25,070 nt of DNA, taken from NCBI GenBank assembly GCA_002299135.1, contig DBNM01000096.1, positions 1,149 through 26,218 of the forward strand. Direction: 5' to 3'. A program made the position numbers and the translations under genes. The notes beneath the pieces are model-generated. The model did no database searches. It worked only from the letters and a program-made list of their open reading frames with translations, and had not been told where the DNA came from. Positions 15,752 through 23,823 of this stretch are shown here, one piece after another (the stretch's first letter is position 1; every line of letters begins with the position of its first letter). The stretch comes from Candidatus Neomicrothrix sp. UBA672 (GTDB taxonomy: Bacteria; Actinomycetota; Acidimicrobiia; Acidimicrobiales; MedAcidi-G1).

Positions 15752-16965
15752 TATTCGATTCTTAAACCTGATATCGCTCTACTTATTACCAGTTGTTGGA
15801 TCTGTTCTGTTCCTTCAAAAATGTCGTGAATTTTTGCATCCCTGTGCCAACGTTCAACTGGATATTCTCTTACATACCCATACCCACCAAGAATCTGGAT
15901 GGCTCTTTCTGTAACCCAAGTGGCAACTCTTCCAGCTTTCAACTTGGCCATTGAGCCTTCAGCGTTCTTGAAACCTTGATGAGTTCCCAGCCATGCTGCC
16001 CGCCATGTAAGCCACCTAGCTGCGTCAATCTCAACAGCCATATCTGCAAGCATGAAAGAAATGCCTTGGTTCATGATTATTGGCCTACCAAATGCTTCTC
16101 TTTCTTTGGCGTATTCAAGTGCATACTCATATGCAGCTCTAGCTACACCTATTGCCTGAGCTGCTACAGCAGGACGAGTGGCTTCAAAAGTCTGCATTGC
16201 TGCTTGAGCATTTCCAGATTTGCCCTCTTTTACTCGCGCAATTCTCTCATCAAGTTTCTCCTTAGTCCCTAAAAGACAAGAACCTGGGATCCTCACATCT
16301 TCTAATACAACCTCTGCTGTGTGACTTGCTTTAATTCCATGTTTTTTGTACTTCTGTCCCTGACTTAATCCTGGTGTATTAGGAGGCACTATAAAAGATG
16401 CGTGACCTCTCGATTTAAGTTCAGGTTCGACTACAGCAACCACTACATGGATGTCGGCTAAACCTCCATTAGTTATCCAAGCTTTCGTTCCATTTAGAAC
16501 CCATTCGTCTGTGGCTTCGTCATAAACAGCTCTAGTTCGGTAACCGCCTACGTCAGACCCAGCATCAGGTTCACTAGCACAAAAAGCTCCAATTTTCAGA
16601 TCTCCTGCGTTTCCGTAGCACTGCGGCACCCATTCCAAAACTTGTTCCTGTGTACCAGATGCAACAATTCCGGCAGCTGCTAATCCAGAACCCATTATCG
16701 CCATTCCGATACCTGCATCTCCCCAAAATAATTCTTCGATAGCCACAGGAAGAGTGAGGCCTGTCTTGTCTCCCATCATTCCATTTGCTAGGAATTCCCA
16801 AGAGTAAAGACCAATCTCTGCTGCTTGCTCGACTACAGGGAATGGAAATTCTTCTCTCTCGTCCCATTCTTCGGCAGCCGGTCTTATCACATCTTCAGAA
16901 AACTGATGCACCCATTCTTGTAGTTGCAACTGTTCTTCGTTCAACTCCATAGAGAAGTCGCCCAT
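15751..16965 (-). CDS. Acyl-CoA dehydrogenase (second copy, distinct type)
   Basis: This 404-residue FAD enzyme is the first gene of the kynureninase operon. Signatures are ASEPDAGSDVGG, WVLNGTKAWITNGG, EREAFGRPIIMNQG and ILGGYGYVREYP, with catalytic Glu384 in IFEGTEQIQ. It is clearly different from the acyl-CoA dehydrogenase at 9910-11067, so this is not a recent duplication. The start is the ATG at 16965, because GGAGG (complement of 16972-16976) lies six bases upstream; the open frame extends 17 codons further with no better signal. Its substrate is unknown; branched-chain, glutaryl-type or aromatic-derived acyl-CoA are possible. It is divergent from valS across a 109-base spacer. Confidence 0.92.
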   Translation of the reverse strand: MGDFSMELNEEQLQLQEWVHQFSEDVIRPAAEEWDEREEFPFPVVEQAAEIGLYSWEFLANGMMGDKTGLTLPVAIEELFWGDAGIGMAIMGSGLAAAGIVASGTQEQVLEWVPQCYGNAGDLKIGAFCASEPDAGSDVGGYRTRAVYDEATDEWVLNGTKAWITNGGLADIHVVVAVVEPELKSRGHASFIVPPNTPGLSQGQKYKKHGIKASHTAEVVLEDVRIPGSCLLGTKEKLDERIARVKEGKSGNAQAAMQTFEATRPAVAAQAIGVARAAYEYALEYAKEREAFGRPIIMNQGISFMLADMAVEIDAARWLTWRAAWLGTHQGFKNAEGSMAKLKAGRVATWVTERAIQILGGYGYVREYPVERWHRDAKIHDIFEGTEQIQQLVISRAISGLRIE

Positions 16966-17038
16966 TAATAACCTCCAATTAACTTTCTTCCGTTTGACAA
17001 TACCCTCACAAGTCAAAGAGCAAACAATTCCGCTCGGT

Positions 17039-17044
17039 TATAAT
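17039..17044 (+). promoter_or_regulatory. Likely -10 element of the valS promoter
   Basis: A perfect TATAAT lies 30 bases before the valS ATG in the 109-base divergent spacer. No good -35 is found 16-18 bases upstream; a TTGACA at 16994-16999 is too far away to pair with it. With so short a leader there is no room for a T-box riboswitch. Confidence 0.4.
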
Positions 17045-17074
17045 CAATAAGCGCAGATAGTCTCAAATTGATAT

Positions 17075-19681
17075 ATGAAAAGTAAAAAGAATGCTTCAAA
17101 AATTCCGGATAAGCCATCTTTAGATGGAATTGAAGAAATCTGGTCTAATCATTGGGAAAAAAACGGAACCTATAGTTTTGATCGTAGCAAAACTAGAGAT
17201 GAAATTTTTTCTATAGACACTCCACCTCCCACAGTTTCAGGTTCTTTACATGTCGGACATGTTTTTTCTTATACGCATACTGATGCGATAGCGCGCTACC
17301 AACGAATGGCGGGTAAAGAAGTCTTTTACCCCATGGGGTGGGACGACAATGGGCTTCCAACTGAGAGAAGGGTCCAAAATTTTTTCGGGGTCAGGTGCGA
17401 CCCTTCATTACCTTATGATCCAGATTTTGAAACGCCAGATGATTCTGGTAACCCAAAAGCAATTAAAGAACGTGGTGAGTTTGATATAAGTAGGCGCAAT
17501 TTTATTGAGCTGTGTCATATTCTCACAGCAGAAGACGAAAAGGCTTTTGAAGCTCTATGGCGTCGCCTTGGATTGTCAGTTGATTGGGGTCTTACCTACG
17601 CAACTATCGATGAAAAATGTCAACGTGTAGCTCAGCGTGCTTTCCTTCGAAATCTAAACAGAGGTGAGGCATATCAGACTGAAGCTCCGTCACTATGGGA
17701 TGTGACTTTCCGAACTGCTGTAGCTCAAGCTGAACTTGAAGACAGGGAAAGGCCAGGCGCATACCATACGCTTAGCTTCCACGTTAATGGTGGTGAAGAC
17801 TTACAAATTGCAACCACTAGGCCAGAACTACTACCGGCTTGTGTAGCTTTGGTGGCTCATCCAGAAGATTCAAGATATAAAAAACTTATTGGGACAACCG
17901 TGACAACTCCTGTTTTCGGTGCGGAAGTCCCTGTTTGTGAACATCGACTTGCAGATCCTGAAAAAGGTACTGGGATAGCGATGATATGTACTTTTGGTGA
18001 CACTACTGATGTGACTTGGTGGCGGGAATTGGACCTACCTGTTCAAGCAATAATCAACCGAGATGGAAGGATTATAAACGAGCCTCCATCCGGCATTTCT
18101 AATGAAAATGGCGTTAATGCCTTCAAACGTCTGTCCGGAAAAACAATTTTCTCTGCGCAAGAAGAAATGGTACTAATGCTCCGAGAGACAGGTGAACTGG
18201 TTGGAGAACCTGAACCTATTACTCATCCAGTGAAATTTTTCGAAAAAGGTGACCGACCTCTCGAAATCGTCACTTCTCGTCAGTGGTATATAAGAAATGG
18301 AGGCCGTGATCAAAATTTAGCTAGTGCACTTGTTAATCGAGGCGATGAAATGAACTGGTATCCGAATTACATGCAAGCTAGATACAGCAACTGGATTGAA
18401 GGGCTTAATGGTGACTGGCTGATAAGCAGGCAGCGTTTTTTTGGAGTGTCTATACCACTTTGGTATCCGATAGATGAAAATGGTGAAACTGTCTGGGATC
18501 AACCAATTGTCCCCCAAGAAGACTCTCTTCCTGTAGATCCAACTTCAGAGGTACCAATTGGATTTTCAGAAGATCAGAGGGGTAAGCCTAATGGTTTCAT
18601 AGGAGATCCTGACGTTATGGATACTTGGGCAACCTCTTCCCTGACTCCGCAGATTGCTTGTGGATGGGAAGAAGACCAAGATTTATTCGAACGCACTTAC
18701 CCAATGGACATGCGCCCTCAAGCACACGACATAATACGAACTTGGCTTTTTTCAACTGTTGTGAGATCACATTTTGAATCTGATTCTTCTCCTTGGTTGA
18801 ATTGTGCTTTAAGTGGTTGGGTACTTGATCCTGATCGAAAAAAAATGTCGAAATCGAAGGGTAATGTAGTTACTCCAATTGATTTGTTAGAGGAATACGG
18901 ATCAGACGCTATTCGTTACTGGGCTGCTAATGGAAGGCCTGGAACAGATACGACATTTGACGACGGTCAAATGAAAATCGGTAGAAAATTAGCCATAAAG
19001 ATACTTAATGCAAGCCGATTTGTTTTAGGTTTCAGTGATCCAACAAGCGATTCACTTGAGATTGATAAGAGTCTTATAAGCAACCCTTTAGATCTTTCAA
19101 TGCTTGCAAGTCTGGCTGGACTAATAGACGAAACAACCGATGCTTTCAACAACTTCGATTATGCTCGAGCATTAGAGAAAACCGAATCTTGGTTCTGGGA
19201 TTTTACGGATAACCATTTGGAACTTGTCAAAGTTCGCGCTTACGGAGAAGAAGATACGAATGCCGCTTCAGCTCAACATGCACTGCGTTTAGCGCTGCAA
19301 ACTCTGCTGAAACTCTTTGCACCTTTTCTTCCGTTTGTCACCGAAGAAGTCTGGTCATGGTGGAGGGAAGAATCAATACATCAACAAGATTGGCCCTCAA
19401 GTGAAAATTTATTTTCAACTTCGGACTCTTTTGGAAATCAAGAAATCGCTGTTGTGGCTGCACAGGCAATTGCTGAAATTCGTAAGAAAAAAACTGAAGC
19501 AAAATGTTCGCTGGCAACACCAGTGAAGAATTGCACGGTTGTAGATACAGTCGAACGACTCGACCTTCTTCGTCTTGCTTTAGATGATGTTTGTGCTGCA
19601 GCAAAAGCCGAAAATATCAGCCTTGTTACAGGAGAAAAATTTGAGGTTGAAGTTCTCCTTTTAGAAGTAGAAGGTGATTGA
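17075..19681 (+). CDS. valS: Valyl-tRNA synthetase, 'DDNGLPTER' (archaeal/rickettsial-like) type
   Basis: This class I aminoacyl-tRNA synthetase of 868 residues charges tRNA-Val. The nucleotide-binding motifs are HVGH (59-62) and KMSKS (590-594), with a large editing (CP1) domain between them and an anticodon-binding helical domain after. Where most bacterial ValS enzymes read 'DHAGIATQ', this one reads DDNGLPTERRVQN from residue 90, a form known from archaeal and rickettsial enzymes and from some actinobacteria. The protein ends soon after the anticodon domain, without the long C-terminal coiled coil of canonical bacterial ValS. The start is the ATG at 17075, with no clear Shine-Dalgarno. 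The crotonase-family gene begins one base after its stop, so the two share a transcript. Confidence 0.95.
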   Translation: MKSKKNASKIPDKPSLDGIEEIWSNHWEKNGTYSFDRSKTRDEIFSIDTPPPTVSGSLHVGHVFSYTHTDAIARYQRMAGKEVFYPMGWDDNGLPTERRVQNFFGVRCDPSLPYDPDFETPDDSGNPKAIKERGEFDISRRNFIELCHILTAEDEKAFEALWRRLGLSVDWGLTYATIDEKCQRVAQRAFLRNLNRGEAYQTEAPSLWDVTFRTAVAQAELEDRERPGAYHTLSFHVNGGEDLQIATTRPELLPACVALVAHPEDSRYKKLIGTTVTTPVFGAEVPVCEHRLADPEKGTGIAMICTFGDTTDVTWWRELDLPVQAIINRDGRIINEPPSGISNENGVNAFKRLSGKTIFSAQEEMVLMLRETGELVGEPEPITHPVKFFEKGDRPLEIVTSRQWYIRNGGRDQNLASALVNRGDEMNWYPNYMQARYSNWIEGLNGDWLISRQRFFGVSIPLWYPIDENGETVWDQPIVPQEDSLPVDPTSEVPIGFSEDQRGKPNGFIGDPDVMDTWATSSLTPQIACGWEEDQDLFERTYPMDMRPQAHDIIRTWLFSTVVRSHFESDSSPWLNCALSGWVLDPDRKKMSKSKGNVVTPIDLLEEYGSDAIRYWAANGRPGTDTTFDDGQMKIGRKLAIKILNASRFVLGFSDPTSDSLEIDKSLISNPLDLSMLASLAGLIDETTDAFNNFDYARALEKTESWFWDFTDNHLELVKVRAYGEEDTNAASAQHALRLALQTLLKLFAPFLPFVTEEVWSWWREESIHQQDWPSSENLFSTSDSFGNQEIAVVAAQAIAEIRKKKTEAKCSLATPVKNCTVVDTVERLDLLRLALDDVCAAAKAENISLVTGEKFEVEVLLLEVEGD

Positions 19682-19682
19682 A

Positions 19683-20492
19683 ATGGGAGATGAACCAAGT
19701 TTTGAACATTTAGTTGTTTCTTCTGACGGGCGAACAGCTCAGATGCAACTGAATAGACCTGAGCGTCTAAACGCCTTATCAGCGGCTCTTATGAAAGAAA
19801 TAACTGAAGCCGCGGATTGGTTTGACCAACAACCTGATTTGCGTGTTGTTGTTGTTAGTGGCGCAGGTAGATCATTCTGCGCTGGCTTTGATATTGATGC
19901 TTTCGGAGGCAATAACCAAAATGCTTCCGGAAAGGCAGGTGGTAAAAAACCTGCTGATTTAGGTCGAGTGATGGCTGACGCAATCGAAGGGATGGCTCCA
20001 ATAGCTATAGCGCGTCTTCATGGCCATGTTGTCGGTGGCGGCCTCGTATTGGCAGCAGCCTGTGATTTAAGGATTGCTTCCACTGAAACAAGTTTTTCTA
20101 TCCCAGAAGTCGATTTGGGAATTCCTTTAGCTTGGGGAGGAATTCCGAGACTAGTGAGAGAGATAGGACCTGCTTTGACAAAAGAATTGGTCATGACTTG
20201 TAGACCGTTTGATGCTGAAGAGGCGTCCAAAATAGGTTTTGTAAATAAAGTCACAACTATTGATGAAATTGACTCTGCAGTGAACGATTTAGTTTCAGTC
20301 ATTGCAACAAAATCTAGAATCGCTACTCTTTCTACTAAAGCGCACGTAAATGCAGTTACTTCTCAGATGGTCGGAACTGCTAGGTCGTGGGCTGATGCGG
20401 ATGGTTTAGAAGTTGCGATGGCTGATCCAGAATCGCAAGAAGCTCAATCAGAATATTTGGCTAAAATTAAGAAAAAAAGTTCTGATTCATAA
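19683..20492 (+). CDS. Enoyl-CoA hydratase/isomerase (crotonase) family protein
   Basis: This 269-residue crotonase-fold protein acts on a CoA thioester. Family marks are LNRPERLNALS (23-33), the oxyanion-hole segment SFCAGFD (64-70), GHVVGGG (114-120) and the IPEVDLGIPLAWGG region. The Glu equivalent to rat hydratase Glu164 is present (Glu142), but the position of Glu144 is Val122 (GGGLVLA in place of GGGCELA). With a single acidic residue, an isomerase, hydrolase or other crotonase activity is more likely than classical hydration. The ATG at 19683, preceded by AAGGTG, is preferred over a GTG at 19674 inside valS. It probably shares the valS transcript and ends five bases from the opposing PPOX gene, where A and T runs flank the stop. 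Confidence 0.88.
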   Translation: MGDEPSFEHLVVSSDGRTAQMQLNRPERLNALSAALMKEITEAADWFDQQPDLRVVVVSGAGRSFCAGFDIDAFGGNNQNASGKAGGKKPADLGRVMADAIEGMAPIAIARLHGHVVGGGLVLAAACDLRIASTETSFSIPEVDLGIPLAWGGIPRLVREIGPALTKELVMTCRPFDAEEASKIGFVNKVTTIDEIDSAVNDLVSVIATKSRIATLSTKAHVNAVTSQMVGTARSWADADGLEVAMADPESQEAQSEYLAKIKKKSSDS

Positions 20493-20497
20493 TTTTT

Positions 20498-20851
20498 TTA
20501 ACACTTAGGTTCTTCATCCAAACTCTGTGATGCAGGTCTGTGTAGAACACCCCCTGTGATTTTAACTTTTATAGAACCTTTTTCTGGATCCAGAATTTGC
20601 CCATCTCCGTCGATGATCATGCTGAATCCTCCATCAGAGTGAGCAGGAAAGATCAAACTGACTGAACTGGAGTCAGCTAAATTTTTTAAGGTTCCTTTTC
20701 CAGGTGAACAGATAAGACAATCGTCTTCTAAAGAAATTAATGAATGAACGATTTTTGCTTTTCCCGCTTCGGTCATGGTCACTACAAACGCTGAATCGCC
20801 ATATTCATCAAGACGTTTGTCTATATCTTCGATTGTGACTTTAATACTCAT
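20498..20851 (-). CDS. Small PPOX-fold (pyridoxamine 5'-phosphate oxidase-like) protein
   Basis: This 117-residue protein has the split beta-barrel pattern of the PNPOx-like family: a short helix (DIDKRLDEYG), then AFVVTMTEAGKAKIV, a paired strand region and the DGGFSMIIDGDGQI segment. Family members bind FMN, F420 or haem, or only store cofactor; no catalytic residue can be named. Similar short proteins are widespread in actinobacteria. The ATG at 20851 is chosen because the residues before it in the open frame are AT-rich, non-conserved sequence. It is divergent from the molybdate operon across 71 bases. A link to molybdenum metabolism is possible only by position. Confidence 0.75.
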   Translation of the reverse strand: MSIKVTIEDIDKRLDEYGDSAFVVTMTEAGKAKIVHSLISLEDDCLICSPGKGTLKNLADSSSVSLIFPAHSDGGFSMIIDGDGQILDPEKGSIKVKITGGVLHRPASQSLDEEPKC

Positions 20852-20922
20852 GGCAAAATCATAATTTATTTTTTTTAATAAAAAAAGTTGTATTTGCAAG
20901 GTTTTTTAGTATTTTTTATTGC
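20852..20922. promoter_or_regulatory. AT-rich divergent region before the molybdate operon
   Basis: These 71 bases are almost entirely A and T, with homopolymer runs, and separate the PPOX gene from the MerR/TOBE regulator. No Shine-Dalgarno is visible before the regulator ATG at 20923, while TATTTT-like and TAGTAT elements lie 10-16 bases upstream. That arrangement fits a leaderless mRNA. No copy of the E. coli ModE box was recognised. Confidence 0.35.
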
Positions 20923-21312
20923 ATGCACAAGTTTAGAATTGGTGAAGCAGCTCAGTTGCTTGGTGTCAGCACAGACACGGTCAGAAGATGGGCAGACTCT
21001 GGTCGTCTTTCAATTGAAAGAACCGAAGGTGGACACCGGCTTATAAACGGAGTTGAGCTTGCAAAACTTGCCCAAGAAATTTCAAATTCGAGTGAACAGG
21101 AAGGAGCTACTCTTTCAGCTCGAAACCGTTTCACCGGTTTAATCACTCGTGTCGTCGCTGATGGAGTTATGGCTCAAGTTGAACTTCAAGCTGGTCCGTA
21201 TCGCGTTGTCTCCTTGATCTCAGCTGAAGCAGTTAAAGAACTTGGATTAAAACCTGGTGCTCTAGCAGTAGCTGCGATAAAGGCAACAAATGTGGTTATT
21301 GAAAGTCCGTAA
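20923..21312 (+). CDS. MerR-type helix-turn-helix / TOBE (Mop) molybdate regulator, ModE-like
   Basis: This 129-residue protein joins a MerR/excisionase-type DNA-binding domain (about 3-50, FRIGEAAQLLGVSTDTVRRW and GGHRLI) to a single C-terminal TOBE/Mop domain (about 65-127, ARNRFTGLI, then LGLKPG and AAIKATNVVI). Mop domains bind molybdate or tungstate. I recall this architecture in actinobacteria as the local counterpart of ModE. Being the first gene of a modABC operon makes it the likely molybdate-responsive regulator of its own operon, probably repressing when molybdate is bound. The effect and operator are inferred. There is no Shine-Dalgarno at the ATG. The modA start lies inside its last codons. 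Confidence 0.87.
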   Translation: MHKFRIGEAAQLLGVSTDTVRRWADSGRLSIERTEGGHRLINGVELAKLAQEISNSSEQEGATLSARNRFTGLITRVVADGVMAQVELQAGPYRVVSLISAEAVKELGLKPGALAVAAIKATNVVIESP

Positions 21313-22006
21313 GAGACTACACAAACACTTATTAATCGTTGGAATTTTTTGCTTGACTTGCCTCGGGTGTGGCAAGGAAGAACAAGGGATAAACATTTAT
21401 GCTGCCTCCTCTCTTACTGAGGCAGTTTCTGTTGCGGTCGAACGTTACGAAGAAATTTCTCAGGTTAAGACAAAGGTCGTTTTTGCCGGCTCAAACCACT
21501 TAGCCTCACAACTTAGAGATGGAGCATATGCAGATGTTTTCATCACAGCGGATGTTGAGCTTATTGCTGGTTTGGGTTTTGACGGAATTTTAGAGGGTTT
21601 CGCTTACAACTCTTTGGTTGTAGTTAAACCTGTCGCTTTTGTTAATAAAAGCTTTGAACCGAACGATTTAACCCGCGATGAAGGACTTATAGCAATCTGT
21701 TCGGAGGGAGTCCCATGTGGCAATGCCACAAAATCAAAATTTGGAATCATAGAAGCAGACACATACGAAATGAATGTTAAAGCTGTTTTAGCGCGTGTTG
21801 CTTCGATGGAGGTAGATCTGGGAATTGTTTACAAAACCGACCTCAAGAATGAACCGAAAGTGATTACGGCATGGCCTCAAGAAATTGCTTGTCCTTGCGT
21901 CTCTTATGCAACGGCATTTAGAGGTAAAAAAGGAAATGACTTCACTGATTTTTTAATTTCCGATATCGCTAAAGAAATTTTTTCTAGTCATGGATTTTCC
22001 CTATGA
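21290..22006 (+). CDS. modA: Molybdate ABC transporter substrate-binding lipoprotein
   Basis: This extracytoplasmic binding protein captures molybdate or tungstate for ModBC. The N-terminus has basic residues (KVRKRLHKH), a hydrophobic core and Cys at 24 and 27; LGC at 25-27 is the better lipobox, although Cys at -3 is unusual. Mature sequence shows INIYAASSLTEAV, VVFAGSNHLASQLRDGAYADVFITAD and VPCGNATKSKF, all matching the ModA pattern around the oxyanion pocket. At 238 residues it is slightly short for the family. The ATG at 21290 overlaps the regulator by 23 bases and has an AAAGG six bases upstream; a TTG at 21299 is the alternative. Its stop overlaps the modB ATG as ATGA. Confidence 0.92.
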   Translation: MWLLKVRKRLHKHLLIVGIFCLTCLGCGKEEQGINIYAASSLTEAVSVAVERYEEISQVKTKVVFAGSNHLASQLRDGAYADVFITADVELIAGLGFDGILEGFAYNSLVVVKPVAFVNKSFEPNDLTRDEGLIAICSEGVPCGNATKSKFGIIEADTYEMNVKAVLARVASMEVDLGIVYKTDLKNEPKVITAWPQEIACPCVSYATAFRGKKGNDFTDFLISDIAKEIFSSHGFSL

Positions 22007-22782
22007 ATAGGATTCCAAAAACAGTCGTTCTATTCGCGACTATTGCGATTTTATTCCTTCTATCCCCGCTAATAGGACTTCTGCAGAGAATGCCATGGTC
22101 GGGACTGTCGGACCTTCTTGGAAGTGACATCATTCTGGATGCTTTCTTGCTTTCCTTGTTTGTGAGTTTTTCAGCCGCTCTTATCGTGTTCGTATTTGGA
22201 ATTCCAATAGCATGGTTTTTGGCCAGATCTAATTTTTCTTTTATGAAATTGCTTCGCGCTGTAGTGCTCCTACCAATGGTTCTTCCTCCAGTTGTAGGTG
22301 GTACTGCTTTACTTTTTGCTTTTGGAAGGCAGGGTTTTTTAGGTAAGTGGCTAAATGATTGGTTTGGTTTGACCCTTCCATTCACTACAGCTGGTTCAGT
22401 GGTGGCAGCAGTCTTTGTTTCGATGCCCTTTTTTGTAGTTGCTGTTGAATCTGCTTTCCGCTCTATCAATGAAGATCTTGAAAAAACAGCAGAAACGCTC
22501 GGAGCTTCTTCACTAAAAATATTTTTAAAAGTCACATTTCCTCGTATATTCCCTTCAATAGTTGCAGGGCTCGCTCTATCTTGGGCTCGAGCTCTTGGGG
22601 AATTTGGTGCAACTATAACTTTCGCTGGGAACATGCCTGGTGAAACTCAAACCTTACCTCTAGCAATTTTTCTAGCGCTAGAAACTAAACCTGAAGCAGC
22701 GTTAGCTCTTAGTTTGGTGATGATTGTAACTTCGCTTGCAATTCTTATACCGTTCCGCGATCAGTGGCTGCCGAGTAGATAA
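22003..22782 (+). CDS. modB: Molybdate ABC transporter permease
   Basis: This 259-residue inner-membrane permease of the BPD transporter type has hydrophobic segments at about 7-27, 47-73, 86-108, 130-150, 185-200 and 233-250. The EAA loop, which contacts the ATPase, is at about 159-185 (EDLEKTAETLGASS, then FPRIFPSIVAG) and is followed by ARALGEFGA, a hallmark of ModB and related sulfate/molybdate permeases. It overlaps modA by four bases and is one base from modC, so the three are translated from one message. A tungstate or other oxyanion specificity is possible, but the regulator's Mop domain supports molybdate. Confidence 0.94.
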   Translation: MNRIPKTVVLFATIAILFLLSPLIGLLQRMPWSGLSDLLGSDIILDAFLLSLFVSFSAALIVFVFGIPIAWFLARSNFSFMKLLRAVVLLPMVLPPVVGGTALLFAFGRQGFLGKWLNDWFGLTLPFTTAGSVVAAVFVSMPFFVVAVESAFRSINEDLEKTAETLGASSLKIFLKVTFPRIFPSIVAGLALSWARALGEFGATITFAGNMPGETQTLPLAIFLALETKPEAALALSLVMIVTSLAILIPFRDQWLPSR

Positions 22783-22783
22783 C

Positions 22784-23797
22784 ATGCTGGAACTTAATGG
22801 GTCTTTAGATCTCGAACATTTCACTTTAAAAGTCAAACTTGAAATTGATAAGAATGAAACAGTCAGTCTTCTGGGTCCCAATGGCTCGGGGAAATCAACA
22901 CTTTTGAGGCTTATATGTGGTCTAGAAAAGCTGACTACAGGAAGTCTGAGAATAAATACGAACATAGTGGATTCGGAAAATACTTTTCTCCATTCCCGTT
23001 TCCGGAATGTCGGCTGGGTGCCGCAAAACCAAATGCTTTTCGATCATCTAACCGTGAAGCAAAACATTGAATTCAGCCCAAATTCATCTAATAAAGAGGT
23101 TTCTGAATTGATCGAACTTTTTGATTTAGAACATGTACAAGACAAAAAGGCAGGCAATTGCTCTGGAGGTGAATCTCAGCGTGTCGCAATTACTAGAGCG
23201 ATCGCATCTAAGCCTCAAATTCTATTACTTGATGAACCATCTACTGGTCTTGATGAAAAAAGTAAACAAATTATTCACCGGTATTTAAAAACACAAAAAG
23301 GAGTGGCAACTTTGCTGATTACACACGATCCCCTTGAAGCAGCTTCTTTGTCAGAACGTTTAGTTATTTTAGAAAAAGGTGTAATAACTCAGTCTGGGAC
23401 GACAGATGAGTTAAGAAATTCGCCGGCAACTCCTTATTCCGCTTCTCTTGTTGGGTTGAACTTCGTACCCGCTATAGCGAATGGATTAGTTGCCGAGACC
23501 AGTAAAGGAGTGGAACTAATTTTAAGTGAATCAATCCAAGGTCCAGTCAACATCGTAATTCCTCCAAAATCTATTGCTCTTTATAGAGAAAAACCCATAG
23601 GAAGTCCCAGGAATGTTCTTATGGCGAAAATCTTAGAAATAAACCATGTTGGGGAAAATGTTCGCATCAACTTGGATGGCCAATTAAATTTTATGGCTGA
23701 AATTACTAACAATGCTTTTGAAGTTCTCAACCTGCATAAAGGTGACGAAGTTTGGGCTGCATTCAAAGCAACAGAGTTAATCACTGCTCCGGCATAA
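22784..23797 (+). CDS. modC: Molybdate ABC transporter ATP-binding protein
   Basis: This 337-residue ATPase has Walker A GPNGSGKST (31-39), Q-loop Gln81, signature CSGGESQ (126-132), Walker B ILLLDE (146-151) and H-loop His181. After the nucleotide-binding domain a C-terminal TOBE-type domain (about 270-335) probably senses bound oxyanion and can inhibit transport. The start is the ATG at 22784, one base after the modB stop; the open frame runs upstream inside modB but that part is not conserved. It is the last gene of the operon, and no strong terminator follows before the next gene 62 bases on. Confidence 0.94.
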   Translation: MLELNGSLDLEHFTLKVKLEIDKNETVSLLGPNGSGKSTLLRLICGLEKLTTGSLRINTNIVDSENTFLHSRFRNVGWVPQNQMLFDHLTVKQNIEFSPNSSNKEVSELIELFDLEHVQDKKAGNCSGGESQRVAITRAIASKPQILLLDEPSTGLDEKSKQIIHRYLKTQKGVATLLITHDPLEAASLSERLVILEKGVITQSGTTDELRNSPATPYSASLVGLNFVPAIANGLVAETSKGVELILSESIQGPVNIVIPPKSIALYREKPIGSPRNVLMAKILEINHVGENVRINLDGQLNFMAEITNNAFEVLNLHKGDEVWAAFKATELITAPA

Positions 23798-23823
23798 AAA
23801 ACATTTAAGATACGACTACTGCA

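Noticed and set aside
16994..16999. TTGACA as the valS -35 element
   Set aside because: It lies 39 bases before the TATAAT, far outside the 16-18 base spacing.
20472..20499. A7 run and T7 run flanking the stop codons of the crotonase and PPOX genes, as a terminator
   Set aside because: The stem would be only A-T pairs with a 14-base loop, too weak to call an intrinsic terminator.
21984..22634. 216-residue minus-strand open frame across modB
   Set aside because: It is antisense to a clear permease and its basic, Ser/Thr/Pro-rich composition is what the reverse of a membrane protein gives.
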